64,000 nt of DNA, taken from NCBI RefSeq assembly GCF_000331105.1, contig NC_020054.1, positions 5,707,815 to 5,771,814 of the forward strand. The letters run 5' to 3'. Below, piece by piece: positions 1 through 8,928 of the stretch; the first letter of the stretch is position 1; each line of letters begins with the position of its first letter. A program made the translations under genes and the position numbers. This DNA is from Fibrella aestuarina BUZ 2. Its GTDB lineage: Bacteria > Bacteroidota > Bacteroidia > Cytophagales > Spirosomataceae. Below the pieces are notes generated by a model. The model did no database searches. It was not told the DNA's origin and saw nothing but the letters and a program-made list of their open reading frames with translations.

Positions 1-161
1 GCTTTCAGCAGCGACATAAAATCCCACACGGCAAAGGCGTGGTATTTGGTCAGGTCGCGCAGGCCGTCGAGATCCTGCACGGCCTGGTAGATGGGGTGAG
101 TCAACAAGCGTTGCCGTACTGGCGCCAGGGCGGTGTTCAGGCTGTCGATATGAGCGTTCAT
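1..161 (-). CDS. DUF3050 family protein, N-terminal part
   Basis: The gene starts at an ATG read on the minus strand at 161-159 and runs off the left edge, so only about 53 residues are visible. They include HPIYQAV, then YHAFAVWDFMSLLK, which match the start of the DUF3050 family, a group with a haem-oxygenase-like fold and no settled function. The full protein should be about 250 residues. The downstream gene order is outside the window. The family call rests on recognition of this conserved N-terminus only. Confidence 0.75.
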   Translation of the reverse strand, partial: MNAHIDSLNTALAPVRQRLLTHPIYQAVQDLDGLRDLTKYHAFAVWDFMSLLK

Positions 162-318
162 GGAGTTGGATGATCAACTGTGATCTTGTTGATTGGGTAA
201 TCGTTTGTTGGGGAAAATGGTTTGCGCCGTTGCTACCGAAACGGGCCTTATCCTGAACTATTCTTTCCCAAACGTTAGCAGAGGCTACGCAAACCGTTCG
301 CAGGCCGTGCGGGCTCAT

Positions 319-347
319 AAAAAAACCTGCCTCGATGCCGAGGCAGG
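319..347 (-). terminator. Rho-independent terminator after the symporter gene
   Basis: A 9-bp stem (326-334 with 339-347) with a 4-base loop is followed, on the minus strand, by a run of seven T (319-325). It lies 28 bases past the stop of the minus-strand symporter gene, so it fits as that operon's terminator. The DUF3050 gene, on the same strand, begins beyond it. Confidence 0.8.
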
Positions 348-374
348 CTTCAGGTACGTTACCCGATCTCTACG

Positions 375-1628
375 CTATTCTTCCTGCAACACAGGTACGT
401 GGTTGAGGTCGAGTTCGTTTTCCCACTTGGCGACCACGGTGGTTGCCACAGCATTACCCATCACCGACGTGGCCGAACGCCCCATGTCGAGGAAGGGGTC
501 GATGCCCAGGATGAGTGCCAGCCCTTCGGTGGGCAGGTCGAACAGCGCCATCGTGCCGGCGATGACCACCAGCGACGCACGCGGTACGCCCGCAATGCCT
601 TTGGAGGTGACCATCAGCGTGAGCAGCATCAGCACCTGCTGTTCGAGCGACAGCGGCACGCCGTAGGCCTGCGCCAGAAAACCCGTGGCAAAGGTCATGT
701 ACATCATCGAGCCGTCGAGGTTGAACGAATAGCCCAGCGGCAGCACAAAGCCGATGATGCGGTTGGAGACGCCGAAGTTTTCCAGCACCTTGATCTGCTG
801 CGGCAGCGACGCCTCCGACGACGCCGTACTGAACGAGAGCAGCAGGGCGTCTTTCATCACCTTCAGCAGCCGGAAGAACGGGATTTTCATGAACGTGCAG
901 ATGGCGAACAGCACCACAAACACGAAGAACAGCAGCCCGCCGTAGAAGCACAGTAGCAGGTAGGCATACGAGACGAGGATGCTCAGGCCTTTCGACGCCA
1001 CGACGGCCGCCATCGCGCCCAGTACGGCAAACGGGGCCAGCTGCATCACGTACCCCACCATCTTGAACACCAGCTCACTAAGGGCATCGAGGGCTTTAGT
1101 AATACTCTTGCCTTTGTCGCCAATGGCGCCCAGCGCCACGCCGAAAAAGAGCGAAAACACCACGATTTGCAGGATTTCGTTCTCGGCCAGCGCCCGAAAC
1201 GCCGAGTCGGGAAAGATGTGCAGGATGAATTCTTCGATTGAGTTGAGCTTTTTGCCTTCAATGCCCACCGACGTACCGGCGGCCGGCCGTGGCCAGCTCT
1301 GAATGGAGCCCGGCTTGGTGATGTTGACGACCACCAGCCCAATGATCAGCGACAGGATGGTGGCAAAATAAAAGTAACCCAGCGTTTTGATACCGATCCG
1401 GCCAACGACTTTAAAATCACCGAGTTTGGCAATCCCCACCACCAGCGTTGAGAACACGAGCGGGCCGATGATCATCTTGATGAGCTTGAGAAACACCTTG
1501 CTGACGATCTGGAATTTTTGCCCGATGGCGGCTGCCGCGTCGGCATCGTAGGTGCTGTGCAGGATTTGGCCGATCAAAACGCCCAGCACAAAGCCGATGA
1601 CGATTTTGGTGGTAATGGTAAGTTTCAT
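375..1628 (-). CDS. Dicarboxylate/amino acid:cation symporter (DAACS family)
   Basis: A 417-residue inner-membrane carrier of the glutamate/aspartate/C4-dicarboxylate sodium or proton symporter family. The family signatures are present: a serine-rich re-entrant loop (STASSEASLP near residue 269) and the unwound TM7 motif GYSFNLDGS near residue 303, where most relatives have NMDGT. Many hydrophobic segments span the protein. The reading frame stays open upstream, but the ATG at 1628 gives the usual N-terminus (MKLTITTKI) and lies just past the stop of the serine hydrolase gene, 10 bases away, so the two are likely cotranscribed. The exact substrate (glutamate, aspartate, succinate or fumarate) cannot be read from the sequence. 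Confidence 0.88.
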   Translation of the reverse strand: MKLTITTKIVIGFVLGVLIGQILHSTYDADAAAAIGQKFQIVSKVFLKLIKMIIGPLVFSTLVVGIAKLGDFKVVGRIGIKTLGYFYFATILSLIIGLVVVNITKPGSIQSWPRPAAGTSVGIEGKKLNSIEEFILHIFPDSAFRALAENEILQIVVFSLFFGVALGAIGDKGKSITKALDALSELVFKMVGYVMQLAPFAVLGAMAAVVASKGLSILVSYAYLLLCFYGGLLFFVFVVLFAICTFMKIPFFRLLKVMKDALLLSFSTASSEASLPQQIKVLENFGVSNRIIGFVLPLGYSFNLDGSMMYMTFATGFLAQAYGVPLSLEQQVLMLLTLMVTSKGIAGVPRASLVVIAGTMALFDLPTEGLALILGIDPFLDMGRSATSVMGNAVATTVVAKWENELDLNHVPVLQEE

Positions 1629-1638
1629 TGATGATAGG

Positions 1639-2901
1639 TTAATCGAGTGCCTGATAGACGGCAATGCGAAACTTACGAACGAAATCGGAATAATACGCGT
1701 AAGGGTGCACATTGGTGAAGACCAGCATCACGAGGTTTTCGGTGGGGTCAATGGTGTATTCGGAGCAATACATGCCGCCCCAGGTGTAGGAACCGGGCGT
1801 GGCCTGATCGCCGTAATGGCTGTTAGGCGTGATGAGTTGCAGGCCCAGCCCAAACTTATCCTGCCGGTCCCAGACGTTGGCATCGCCCAGCTGATTGCGC
1901 AGCATCATCTCCACGGTTTTGCGCCCCAGAATGCGTTTGCCGTTGAACGAGCCACCGTTGAGCAGCATTTGGCAGAAGCGGGCGTAGTCTTCGACGGTAC
2001 CCACCAGCCCCGCCCCGCCGGAGAAATACGTTTTGGCCCCCGACACCGAAAAGGTGCGGTACGTATCGTTGGGGTTCACGATCAGCGGCCCGTCGGTGGT
2101 CTTCGAATACAGCTCCACCAGCCGACCCACCTGACCGGGCGGCAGGTAAAAATGGGTGTCGTTCATGCCCAGCGGATCGAGTACGCGTTTGCGCATCGCC
2201 ACGTCGAGCGGTTGGCCCGACAAAATCTCGACCAGCCTCCCGATGATGTCGGTGTTGAGGCCGTAGGTGAAGCCGTCGCCGGGATCTTTCAACAACGGCC
2301 GTTTAGCCAGCCGGTTGACCACGTCTTCCAGCTTATCGGGGTCTTTCGAGCCGAAAAACGGCACCCGAAACTCGACGCGCCCATCGAGCGGGTGTTCATA
2401 GGGAATACCGGCGTTGTGTGCCAGCAGTTGCCGAATCGTGATCTCCGATTTGGCCGGTCGGGTTTCGTAGTTGCCTTTGGCGGGGTCGTTTTTGTCGTAG
2501 CTGACCAGCACCGTGGGGTTTTTGAACGCCGGAATATAGGTCGAGATGGGGTCGTCGAGCAGGAATTTACCTTCCTCGAAGAGCGTCATCAGGGTGGTGG
2601 TGGTGATGGCCTTGCTCTGCGACGCAATGCGGTAGATGTCGGATGTTCGGGCGGGCGTCTTTTTTTCAAGGTTGCTGTAGCCATAGGCTTTGTGCAGCAC
2701 CACCTGCCCATTGCGCGCCACAAACGCGACGGCATTCGGGGCGATTCCCTCATCGACAAATCCCTGCAACACCGCGTCGACGCGCTTGAGCCGTTCCGCC
2801 GAAAAACCGTGCGTAGCGGGCAGCGCATTGGGCGAAAACTGCTGCGGTTTCGGCTGTGCGATCAGCGTTATGGGAAGCAGCAAAAAGTAAAGTGCTTTCA
2901 T
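1639..2901 (-). CDS. Exported serine hydrolase, beta-lactamase class C family
   Basis: 420 residues with a Sec signal peptide (hydrophobic stretch ending near LIAQP), so it acts in the periplasm. The SxxK nucleophile motif SQSK sits near residue 95, the tyrosine region FTYGLN near 213, and the characteristic SGGAGLVGTVEDYARF stretch and a WGG-containing third motif follow. This family contains class C beta-lactamases, D-Ala-D-Ala peptidases and esterases such as EstB; the sequence does not decide between them, though the lack of a clean YxN argues against a true AmpC. It is the first gene of a two-gene unit with the symporter downstream. A hairpin separates it from the upstream epimerase gene. 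Confidence 0.85.
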   Translation of the reverse strand: MKALYFLLLPITLIAQPKPQQFSPNALPATHGFSAERLKRVDAVLQGFVDEGIAPNAVAFVARNGQVVLHKAYGYSNLEKKTPARTSDIYRIASQSKAITTTTLMTLFEEGKFLLDDPISTYIPAFKNPTVLVSYDKNDPAKGNYETRPAKSEITIRQLLAHNAGIPYEHPLDGRVEFRVPFFGSKDPDKLEDVVNRLAKRPLLKDPGDGFTYGLNTDIIGRLVEILSGQPLDVAMRKRVLDPLGMNDTHFYLPPGQVGRLVELYSKTTDGPLIVNPNDTYRTFSVSGAKTYFSGGAGLVGTVEDYARFCQMLLNGGSFNGKRILGRKTVEMMLRNQLGDANVWDRQDKFGLGLQLITPNSHYGDQATPGSYTWGGMYCSEYTIDPTENLVMLVFTNVHPYAYYSDFVRKFRIAVYQALD

Positions 2902-2915
2902 AGAAGCAAAAACAC

Positions 2916-2943
2916 GTAGAGACGCATAGGAATGCGTCTCTAC
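2916..2943. terminator. 12-bp inverted repeat between epimerase and serine hydrolase genes
   Basis: Arms 2916-2927 and 2932-2943 are perfect complements (GTAGAGACGCAT and its reverse) around a 4-base loop. It lies directly after the stop of the minus-strand epimerase gene (2953) and before the serine hydrolase start, so it probably ends epimerase transcripts. The word GTAGAGACGC is, to my knowledge, a common dispersed intergenic repeat in Bacteroidota and cyanobacteria, so this may be a copy of such an element. Confidence 0.6.
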
Positions 2944-2952
2944 AGATGTTGG

Positions 2953-4161
2953 TTACTGGCCGAAGGCGTACACCGTCGTTTGGGTGTAGGTCTGCCCCGG
3001 CTTCAGGATGGTGTTTGGGTACGTGGGGTGGTTAGGCGAATCGGGGTAGTGCTGCGTTTCGAGCGCCAGCGCTTCGCGCAGGTTGATGGCCCGGCCGTAT
3101 TTGCCTTTGTCTTTCCCGTTGAAGAAGTTACCCCCGTAGAACTGGATGGCGGGCTCGGTCGTCATGATCGTCATCTTGATGCCCGATTTGTCGCCCGTGA
3201 CTTCCGCAATTTTGGCCAGCGTGCCCACTTTCGTGTTTAGCACCCAGTTGTGGTCGTAGCCACCCGCGAATTTTAGTTGCTCATTGTTCGGCGTATCGAC
3301 CCGCGCGCCAATGGGCGTGGGCTTCCGGAAATCGAAGGGCGTACCGGCCACCGGCTGCGGCTCTCCCTGCGGAATCAGCCCTTTGTCGACCACCGAGTAC
3401 CGGTCGGCATCGATCATCAGCACGTGGTTGTTGATGGTGCCGCTGCCTTCGCCGTTCAGGTTGAAAAAGCCGTGGCTCGTCGGGTTGACGGGCGTCGCCT
3501 TGTCAGTCGTGGCTTTATAGTCCAGCTTCAGCGCGTTGCCGTCAACAATCGAATAGGTAACGGTGGTGGTGAGGTTACCGGGGAACCCGCCCTCGCCGTC
3601 TTTCGACAGGTACGTTAGTTGGAGCGTTTTGTCGTCGATCTGCTTGGCATCCCAGACATGGCTATGGAAGCCGCTCGGTCCGCCGTGCAGCGTGTTGCCG
3701 TTGTTGTTCTGCTCTGTCTTGTAGGTCTTGCCATCGAGCGTAAACGTAGCCTTACCAATCCGGTTTCCGAAGCGCCCGACAACCGGCCCGAAGAAGGCCG
3801 CACCCGGCTTTTCGTAGTCGCTGATATTGCTGAACCCAAGCGCTACGTCGACGGGTTTGCCGTCTTTGTCGGGGGCAATCAGGCTGACGATGCGGGCACC
3901 GTAATTGGTGATGGCCACCTGAATTTTATCGCCTTTGAGGATATAAAGGGCCGTTTTCTTGCCCTCGATGGTGCCGTCGAAGGCCTTAGGATCGGGCAGG
4001 GCGTAGTTGATGGCGCTGGTATCCGCCGTGGTCGAATCGGTTTCGGGCGTACCGGCAGCCGGGGTATTAGCCATTTCAGTATCTGCTTTTTTGGTTGAAG
4101 ATTGGCAGGCAGCGGTCCAGAGCAGACTTAGCACCGCGGCCGAAAGCATCAGTTTTTGCAT
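2953..4161 (-). CDS. galM: Aldose 1-epimerase, lipoprotein form
   Basis: 402 residues. Aldose 1-epimerase (mutarotase) interconverts alpha and beta anomers of galactose, glucose and other sugars. The GalM fold is recognised from TLHGGPSGFHSH (about 155-166), NPTSHGFFNLNG (about 232, with a conserved histidine) and GYDHNW (about 302). The ATG at 4161 begins a signal peptide with a lipobox ending in WTAAC, followed by a Thr/Ala-rich linker, so the enzyme is predicted to be lipid-anchored outside the cytoplasm, unlike cytosolic E. coli GalM; this is common in Bacteroidota polysaccharide users. The frame is open further upstream but those residues spoil the signal peptide. Confidence 0.9.
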   Translation of the reverse strand: MQKLMLSAAVLSLLWTAACQSSTKKADTEMANTPAAGTPETDSTTADTSAINYALPDPKAFDGTIEGKKTALYILKGDKIQVAITNYGARIVSLIAPDKDGKPVDVALGFSNISDYEKPGAAFFGPVVGRFGNRIGKATFTLDGKTYKTEQNNNGNTLHGGPSGFHSHVWDAKQIDDKTLQLTYLSKDGEGGFPGNLTTTVTYSIVDGNALKLDYKATTDKATPVNPTSHGFFNLNGEGSGTINNHVLMIDADRYSVVDKGLIPQGEPQPVAGTPFDFRKPTPIGARVDTPNNEQLKFAGGYDHNWVLNTKVGTLAKIAEVTGDKSGIKMTIMTTEPAIQFYGGNFFNGKDKGKYGRAINLREALALETQHYPDSPNHPTYPNTILKPGQTYTQTTVYAFGQ

Positions 4162-4223
4162 ATTGAGCAAGAAAAAGGGTTTAGCGAGAAAACACAAAGA
4201 ACGGCCTCATCAGGCCACGCAAC

Positions 4224-4256
4224 AAAAAATACGTCGGCCATAGACCGACGTATTTT
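4224..4256 (-). terminator. Terminator downstream of mdh
   Basis: Perfect 12-bp arms at 4226-4237 and 4245-4256 with a 7-base loop. On the minus strand the second arm is followed by a six-T run (4229-4224). It lies between the minus-strand mdh and epimerase genes and so should end mdh transcripts that read through the palindromic element at 4355-4450. Confidence 0.75.
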
Positions 4257-4354
4257 GCGATTACTAACCTATGATGAAACAAGTTCACAATCCACAAAGC
4301 AGTTTGGGTCCTTATTCTACATCATGCCTCTGAGGCAACGGGAAAAATGGTTAT

Positions 4355-4450
4355 AATGAATAATGTATAATGCACGATGTACAATGCTCGCCTCCTGCGC
4401 TGATGGCGATCGCGAAACCATTGTACATCATACATTGTGCATTATTCATT
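4355..4450. repeat. Intergenic dyad element, AATGTACAATG type
   Basis: The arm at 4355-4386 and the arm at 4419-4450 are near-perfect inverted copies (about 28 of 32 positions), built of short words such as AATGAATAATG and TACAATG, around a 32-base spacer. The mdh stop codon (4451-4449) falls at the edge of the second arm. A related element built from the same words lies at 6350-6497. Confidence 0.7.
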
Positions 4451-5369
4451 ACAACACCGAGTTCATGCTGCGGACGGCGTCGGCCGATTTGGCAAAGGCA
4501 GCCTGCTCTTCCTCATTCAGTTTGTAATCGATAATTTCTTCCCAGCCGTTTTTGCCGATCACCACGGGTACGCCCAGGCAGATATCTGACTGACCGTATT
4601 CGCCGTTGAGGGCCACGCAGCAGGGGAAAATGTGTTTCTGATCGCGCACGATGCTCTCCACCAGTTCGGCCACCGCCGCGCCGGGTGCATACCAGGCCGA
4701 CGTACCGATGAGCTTCGTCAGCGTGGCACCGCCCACCATGGTGTCGGCGGCTACTTTCTGGAGCGTGGCCTCATCGAGGAATTGGCTCACGGGCACACCG
4801 TTGCGGGTAGCCAGGCGCGTCAGCGGGATCATGGTCGTGTCGCCGTGGCCGCCGATTACCGTGCCGTGGATATCGTTGGGCGGGCAGTCCATCGCCAGCG
4901 ACAGGTACGTCTTGAACCGGGCCGAATCGAGGATACCGCCCATGCCGATGATCCGGTTTTTGGGCAGACCCGACGTTTGCAGCGTCAGTTGGGTCATGGT
5001 GTCCATCGGGTTCGACACGATGATGATGATCGCATCGGGCGAGTGTTGCAGGATATTCTCGGTTACGCCTTTTACGATGTTGGCGTTGGTGCCGATGAGT
5101 TCTTCGCGGGTCATGCCCGGCTTGCGCGGAATCCCCGACGTGATGACCACCACACCCGAGCCAGCCGTTTTGCTGTAGTCGTTGGTGCTCCCGGTGATCT
5201 TGGTATCAAATCCGCAGAGTGTGGCGGTCTGAAACATGTCGAGGGCTTTGCCTTCGCTCAGTCCTTCCTTAATGTCGAGCAGTACGACCTCCTCGGCCAG
5301 TTCACGGCGGATGATGTTATCGGCGCAGGTCGCCCCAACGGCACCGGCTCCTACTACGGTAATTTTCAT
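4449..5369 (-). CDS. mdh: Malate dehydrogenase
   Basis: 306 residues. It oxidises malate to oxaloacetate with NAD in the TCA cycle. The N-terminal Rossmann signature GAGAVGATCADNI, the substrate-binding loop SGIPRKPGMTREEL with its arginines, SNPMD, and the catalytic-histidine motif GGHGDTTMIP near residue 175 are all seen. The length and loop sequence fit the lactate-dehydrogenase-like malate dehydrogenases typical of Bacteroidota. It stands alone, with no other TCA gene nearby. The start ATG at 5369 places the glycine-rich loop at residue 7, as expected. Confidence 0.95.
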   Translation of the reverse strand: MKITVVGAGAVGATCADNIIRRELAEEVVLLDIKEGLSEGKALDMFQTATLCGFDTKITGSTNDYSKTAGSGVVVITSGIPRKPGMTREELIGTNANIVKGVTENILQHSPDAIIIIVSNPMDTMTQLTLQTSGLPKNRIIGMGGILDSARFKTYLSLAMDCPPNDIHGTVIGGHGDTTMIPLTRLATRNGVPVSQFLDEATLQKVAADTMVGGATLTKLIGTSAWYAPGAAVAELVESIVRDQKHIFPCCVALNGEYGQSDICLGVPVVIGKNGWEEIIDYKLNEEEQAAFAKSADAVRSMNSVL

Positions 5370-5537
5370 GCAGAATTGTGTTAAAACGGGTAAAACAAGG
5401 GCAGTAAAGGTAAGTGAAAGGGTGAATGCCTGCTAAAACTACTCCGAAATCATGACGGCACGGATGCGGTTGGGTAGCCAGCTAGGTTAAGCAAGCGCCC
5501 AGGCTTTTGTTTACCGGTATGCGAACAGGCCATTGGC

Positions 5538-6332
5538 TTAGTAGCGGGCTTCGATGCTTGCTGTCAACAGCTTATAAAGCTGGGCTACCTGCGGCCGGTC
5601 GCTCAGGTACGTTAGGTGGGCATCGATCACCTGCCTGTCGTGCCGCCGGGCGGGGCCGGTTTGTACGTCGGCAGGATGGTCGGCGTCGAGGGCTTTCCGC
5701 ACGGTTTCGCGGATCAGGGGTTTCAGCAGGTCAAACTCGAGGTCTTCGGCGCTCGTGATGTCGTTGGCCAGCGCCATCAGGTGGTTGCTGAAATTACAGG
5801 CCAGCACCGCCGCTACATGCAACACCCGCCGCTCGGCCGAACTGACCAGATAAACGATGGTGCTGACGGCCTGCCCCATCGTAACCAGTTGCGTTTCGGT
5901 GTCTTTGTTGTCGGCTTCGATGCAGATCGGGATTTGTTCGAAATCGAGCAGATTCCGGCCCCGCGTAAACGTCTGTAACGGATAAAAAACGCCGGTATGC
6001 ACCGGTACGTCGCTGTACACGTCCATCAGGTGCCGCAGTTTCGCCAACGATTGCCCGCCCGAGGTATGAATGAGCGTGGCTCCTTCGGGCAGCACCAGCC
6101 GCGAGCACACCTCGTCGATGGCGTCGTCGGGCACCGACAGGATAAACAGATCCGACGAGTTGTCGGCCATGTTGAGGTCGGAAACGGGCCGGGCATCGTA
6201 GAGGATGCTGGCGAGCTGCCGGGCGTGGGTGAGTTGTCGGCTGTAGACCGCAACGACATAATGGCCGATGTTTTCTAACGCGGGGGCCAGGTGCCAGGCA
6301 ACATTCCCCGCACCGATAAACGTGATGGACAT
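5538..6332 (-). CDS. Rossmann-fold and DUF2520 domain protein
   Basis: 264 residues. The N-terminus MSITFIGAGNVAWHLAPAL is an NAD(P)-binding Rossmann motif like that of F420-dependent NADP reductase and ProC-like enzymes. The C-terminal half (about 130-255) with HVAAVLACNFSNHL and a helical ending is the DUF2520 domain usually fused to it. No reaction has been assigned to this pair with certainty. It is flanked by palindromic intergenic DNA upstream and a gap of 168 bases before mdh, so it is probably a single-gene unit. Confidence 0.82.
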   Translation of the reverse strand: MSITFIGAGNVAWHLAPALENIGHYVVAVYSRQLTHARQLASILYDARPVSDLNMADNSSDLFILSVPDDAIDEVCSRLVLPEGATLIHTSGGQSLAKLRHLMDVYSDVPVHTGVFYPLQTFTRGRNLLDFEQIPICIEADNKDTETQLVTMGQAVSTIVYLVSSAERRVLHVAAVLACNFSNHLMALANDITSAEDLEFDLLKPLIRETVRKALDADHPADVQTGPARRHDRQVIDAHLTYLSDRPQVAQLYKLLTASIEARY

Positions 6333-6349
6333 GCGGGAAAGTTAATGGA

Positions 6350-6497
6350 CAATGTACAATGAACAATGGGTGATGTAGCCTGTATGATAAACAATGCACG
6401 ATAGCAACGTACCCATGACGAAGGCAGGCATCACACGACCAATCGCCAAGCCATTATGCCTCGTACATTGTTCATTCTACATCGTTCATTGTACATT
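6350..6497. repeat. Intergenic dyad element with AATGTACAATGAAC arms
   Basis: The sequence at 6350-6364 and the one at 6484-6497 are inverted complements, and the words ACAATGAACAATG, GATGTAG and CATTGTTCATT recur between them. It fills the space between divergently transcribed genes at 6332 (minus) and 6504 (plus), almost up to the start codon of the latter. It uses the same words as the element at 4355-4450 but is not an exact copy. Confidence 0.55.
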
Positions 6498-6503
6498 CAC
6501 CCC

Positions 6504-8015
6504 ATGCGCTACCCATCGTTCCTTCGCCCGCTTGGCCTTGGCCTGTTTCTGTTTGGTTTTGCCGTCTGGCTCTACACGCTCACACTGGGTACGTTCCGGC
6601 TGACCGACGAGGTGGTTCGGCAAACGCTGAAGCCCGAGCATCAGGTGGCGCTGAAAACATCACTGGCCCCGTTGCTGGGCCGCGACTATAGCTCGAACCT
6701 ACGCTTTATCAGCGACCTGCGTGGGGCCATCGACAGCTACAATTCGTCCCAACAGGCCAAGCAAAACTGGAAAGCCGTTATCTACGACGAGTACTTATTT
6801 GACCTGGTCAAACGCTCGACAATCGGCGGGCCCATGGAGGCCGCCGGGCTGTGGTTCTGGCTGAGTATCGGGCTGGCGATACTGGGCGGGCTGCTATATG
6901 CGTTACCCCGCCTCAACGATCAGCCGGGCATCCGCAACGACGGGCTGGTGCGCCACCCCGCCACGCATCGCGGTTGGATCGGTATCGCGCTGGGTACGTT
7001 CCTGATCGGGTTTTACATCCTGCTGTATTTTTACCCCGAATACCTCACCAACTGGACCGCGCTGGTCGATCCTATCAGCCGGGCGCTAAACGGTGGCCCC
7101 GCCAGCCGGTGGTTTCTGTATGGCTTTCTGTATACGGCGATCGTGCTGGTGATGGGCGTCCGGATGCTTATCAACTACCGCCACAGCCGCTACCAGCAGT
7201 ACCGCACCTACTCGGTAATGGCGTTTCAGTTGTTTTTTGCCTTCCTCATTCCCGAGCTGATGAGCCTGCTCAACGCGCCGTATCAGGATCTGAAGAGCAT
7301 CTGGCCACTCGACTACGACTTCTTTTTCGACTACGAAATCAAGGCCAAACTACAGGCCGGCACGCTGGGCATTTTCATGTTTGTGTGGGGCACGGGCCTC
7401 TCGGCCGTGGGGGTGCCGGTAATCACCTATTTCGTGGGCAAGCGCTGGTATTGCTCGTGGGTGTGCGGCTGCGGCGGACTGGCCGAAACGCTGGGTGACC
7501 CCTACCGCCACCTGTCCGACAAATCCTTAAAAGCCTGGAAGATCGAGCGGGTGCTGGTGCATGGCGTACTGGTCTTTGCCGTGGTGATGACCGCGCTTGT
7601 GTTGTATAGCTACCTATCGGGGCAATCGGCACTGTTTGGCTTTCTGGATTCGTATACGGTGCGCAAAACGTACGGGTTCCTGATCGGCTCCATCTTCGCG
7701 GGGGTAGTCGGTACGGGTTTTTATCCGCTGATGGGCAACCGCGTCTGGTGCCGGTTTGGCTGCCCACTGGCGGCGTATCTGGGGCTGGTGCAGCGGTTTA
7801 AATCGCGGTTCCGCATCACCACCAACGGCGGGCAGTGCATCTCCTGCGGCAACTGCTCGACCTACTGCGAAATGGGCATCGACGTGCGGGCTTATGCGCA
7901 ACGTGGGCAGGACATTGTGCGATCGTCGTGCGTGGGCTGCGGTATCTGCTCGGCGGTTTGCCCCCGCGGCGTGCTCAACCTGGAAAACGGCCCGGTTAAT
8001 ACCCGGCGCATTTGA
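6504..8015 (+). CDS. Membrane-bound polyferredoxin (4Fe-4S binding, NapH/CcoG-like)
   Basis: 503 residues with an N-terminal membrane segment, several further transmembrane helices and two cysteine clusters. A CSWVCGCGG motif at about 317, GNRVWCRFGCPL near 410, then two classic 4Fe-4S motifs CISCGNCSTYC (about 444-455) and CVGCGICSAVC (about 475-486) lie on the C-terminal side. This layout resembles NapH, NosR and CcoG/RdxA type membrane iron-sulfur proteins, which pass electrons between quinol and a partner. No partner enzyme is adjacent, so the role stays open. The ATG at 6504 is chosen because upstream codons belong to the palindromic repeat. Confidence 0.82.
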   Translation: MRYPSFLRPLGLGLFLFGFAVWLYTLTLGTFRLTDEVVRQTLKPEHQVALKTSLAPLLGRDYSSNLRFISDLRGAIDSYNSSQQAKQNWKAVIYDEYLFDLVKRSTIGGPMEAAGLWFWLSIGLAILGGLLYALPRLNDQPGIRNDGLVRHPATHRGWIGIALGTFLIGFYILLYFYPEYLTNWTALVDPISRALNGGPASRWFLYGFLYTAIVLVMGVRMLINYRHSRYQQYRTYSVMAFQLFFAFLIPELMSLLNAPYQDLKSIWPLDYDFFFDYEIKAKLQAGTLGIFMFVWGTGLSAVGVPVITYFVGKRWYCSWVCGCGGLAETLGDPYRHLSDKSLKAWKIERVLVHGVLVFAVVMTALVLYSYLSGQSALFGFLDSYTVRKTYGFLIGSIFAGVVGTGFYPLMGNRVWCRFGCPLAAYLGLVQRFKSRFRITTNGGQCISCGNCSTYCEMGIDVRAYAQRGQDIVRSSCVGCGICSAVCPRGVLNLENGPVNTRRI

Positions 8016-8090
8016 GTAACGCATTGACTGTCTACAGCTTACCTTCCGCTATCCCGATAGATTCAGCGCTAATACACACCTCTATTCATC

Positions 8091-8366
8091 ATGCACCCTT
8101 ACGTACAAGCCAGTTTGCGGGCTTTCTTCGGTGGCATCCTCCTAGCGCTGTACCATGCATTCATTACTGGCCTGAACCCGTTTTTGGGATCGGTTGCGCT
8201 ATTTCTGGCTTTACTAGCGATAGGCGCCTACCTCTTCTCGTTGCGGAAGAAAGGCATGCTCTACGTAGGTGTCTTTCTCGTCAGCCTGACGGTGTTCACC
8301 AGTCTCTTTGTGGCGCTGGACAATGGCTTTTTCGAGCATAGCCGGCGCTACTACGCCGTTGAATAA
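8091..8366 (+). CDS. Small hypothetical membrane protein
   Basis: 91 residues with two or three predicted transmembrane helices (about 8-28, 30-50 and 56-76) and a charged turn LRKKG between them. I do not recognise a family. It begins 75 bases after the polyferredoxin gene in the same direction and may be cotranscribed with it. Its end faces the anti-sigma gene on the opposite strand. Confidence 0.6.
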   Translation: MHPYVQASLRAFFGGILLALYHAFITGLNPFLGSVALFLALLAIGAYLFSLRKKGMLYVGVFLVSLTVFTSLFVALDNGFFEHSRRYYAVE

Positions 8367-8431
8367 ATCGCTTATCTTCCTGAATATCAGATCTTTAACG
8401 CTCCGAAACGGACCGCCCAGGTATAGGTTTA

Positions 8432-8926
8432 TCAGGGCGCTTTTGAAGGCGCTACGGTCTGCTGGCTCGCTTTGAGGCGGAGAATTTCCTGTTCCAGGCT
8501 GTTGGCTTTGAAGTACTGATAGAGCCCGAAGACCAGGAATATTTTCGACAGCACAAACACTGCGATAAAGGCCGCCCGCCAGTATTTGTGTACGCGCAGG
8601 TACGTGTCGCTGACCTCTACGTCTATGTAGGGCGAACGACTGGGTTCGGGCTCGGGGGGCGGGGGTGCCTGGGTCGTTTCCGGTTCCCATTTTTTCAGTT
8701 CCGAGCCGAACAGCCGCTCCTGCAACGCCAAACCGACACTGGGGGGCGGGGGCACGGCGCTTTCCAGAAAATGCGCTTCCATAGCTAGCTCCAGTTCGTC
8801 CAGTTGAGCCATTACGTCCGGATCAGTAGCAAACAGTTGCCGTGCTTCCTCCCGTTCAGCCTCAGACAGCACGCCGAGCAGGTAAGCCTCCAGCAAGCCA
8901 TCAGTCATGTACTGGTAATTTTTCAC
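8432..8926 (-). CDS. Putative anti-sigma factor, membrane anchored
   Basis: 164 residues. The N-terminal 50 residues (DGLLEAYLLGVLSEAEREEA) resemble the start of Bacteroidota RskA-like anti-sigma factors, but no HxxxCxxC zinc site is present. A proline-rich linker (PPPPEPEPS) leads to a single transmembrane helix at about 114-136 and a short periplasmic coil. It starts two bases after the stop of the sigma-like gene, the usual order for a sigma/anti-sigma pair, so it probably holds that sigma factor inactive at the membrane. The function is inferred from layout and weak similarity. Confidence 0.7.
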   Translation of the reverse strand: MKNYQYMTDGLLEAYLLGVLSEAEREEARQLFATDPDVMAQLDELELAMEAHFLESAVPPPPSVGLALQERLFGSELKKWEPETTQAPPPPEPEPSRSPYIDVEVSDTYLRVHKYWRAAFIAVFVLSKIFLVFGLYQYFKANSLEQEILRLKASQQTVAPSKAP

Positions 8927-8928
8927 AG

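Noticed and set aside
1552..2919. 455-residue open frame opposite the serine hydrolase gene
   Set aside because: Same reasons: the other strand encodes SxxK and other conserved motifs.
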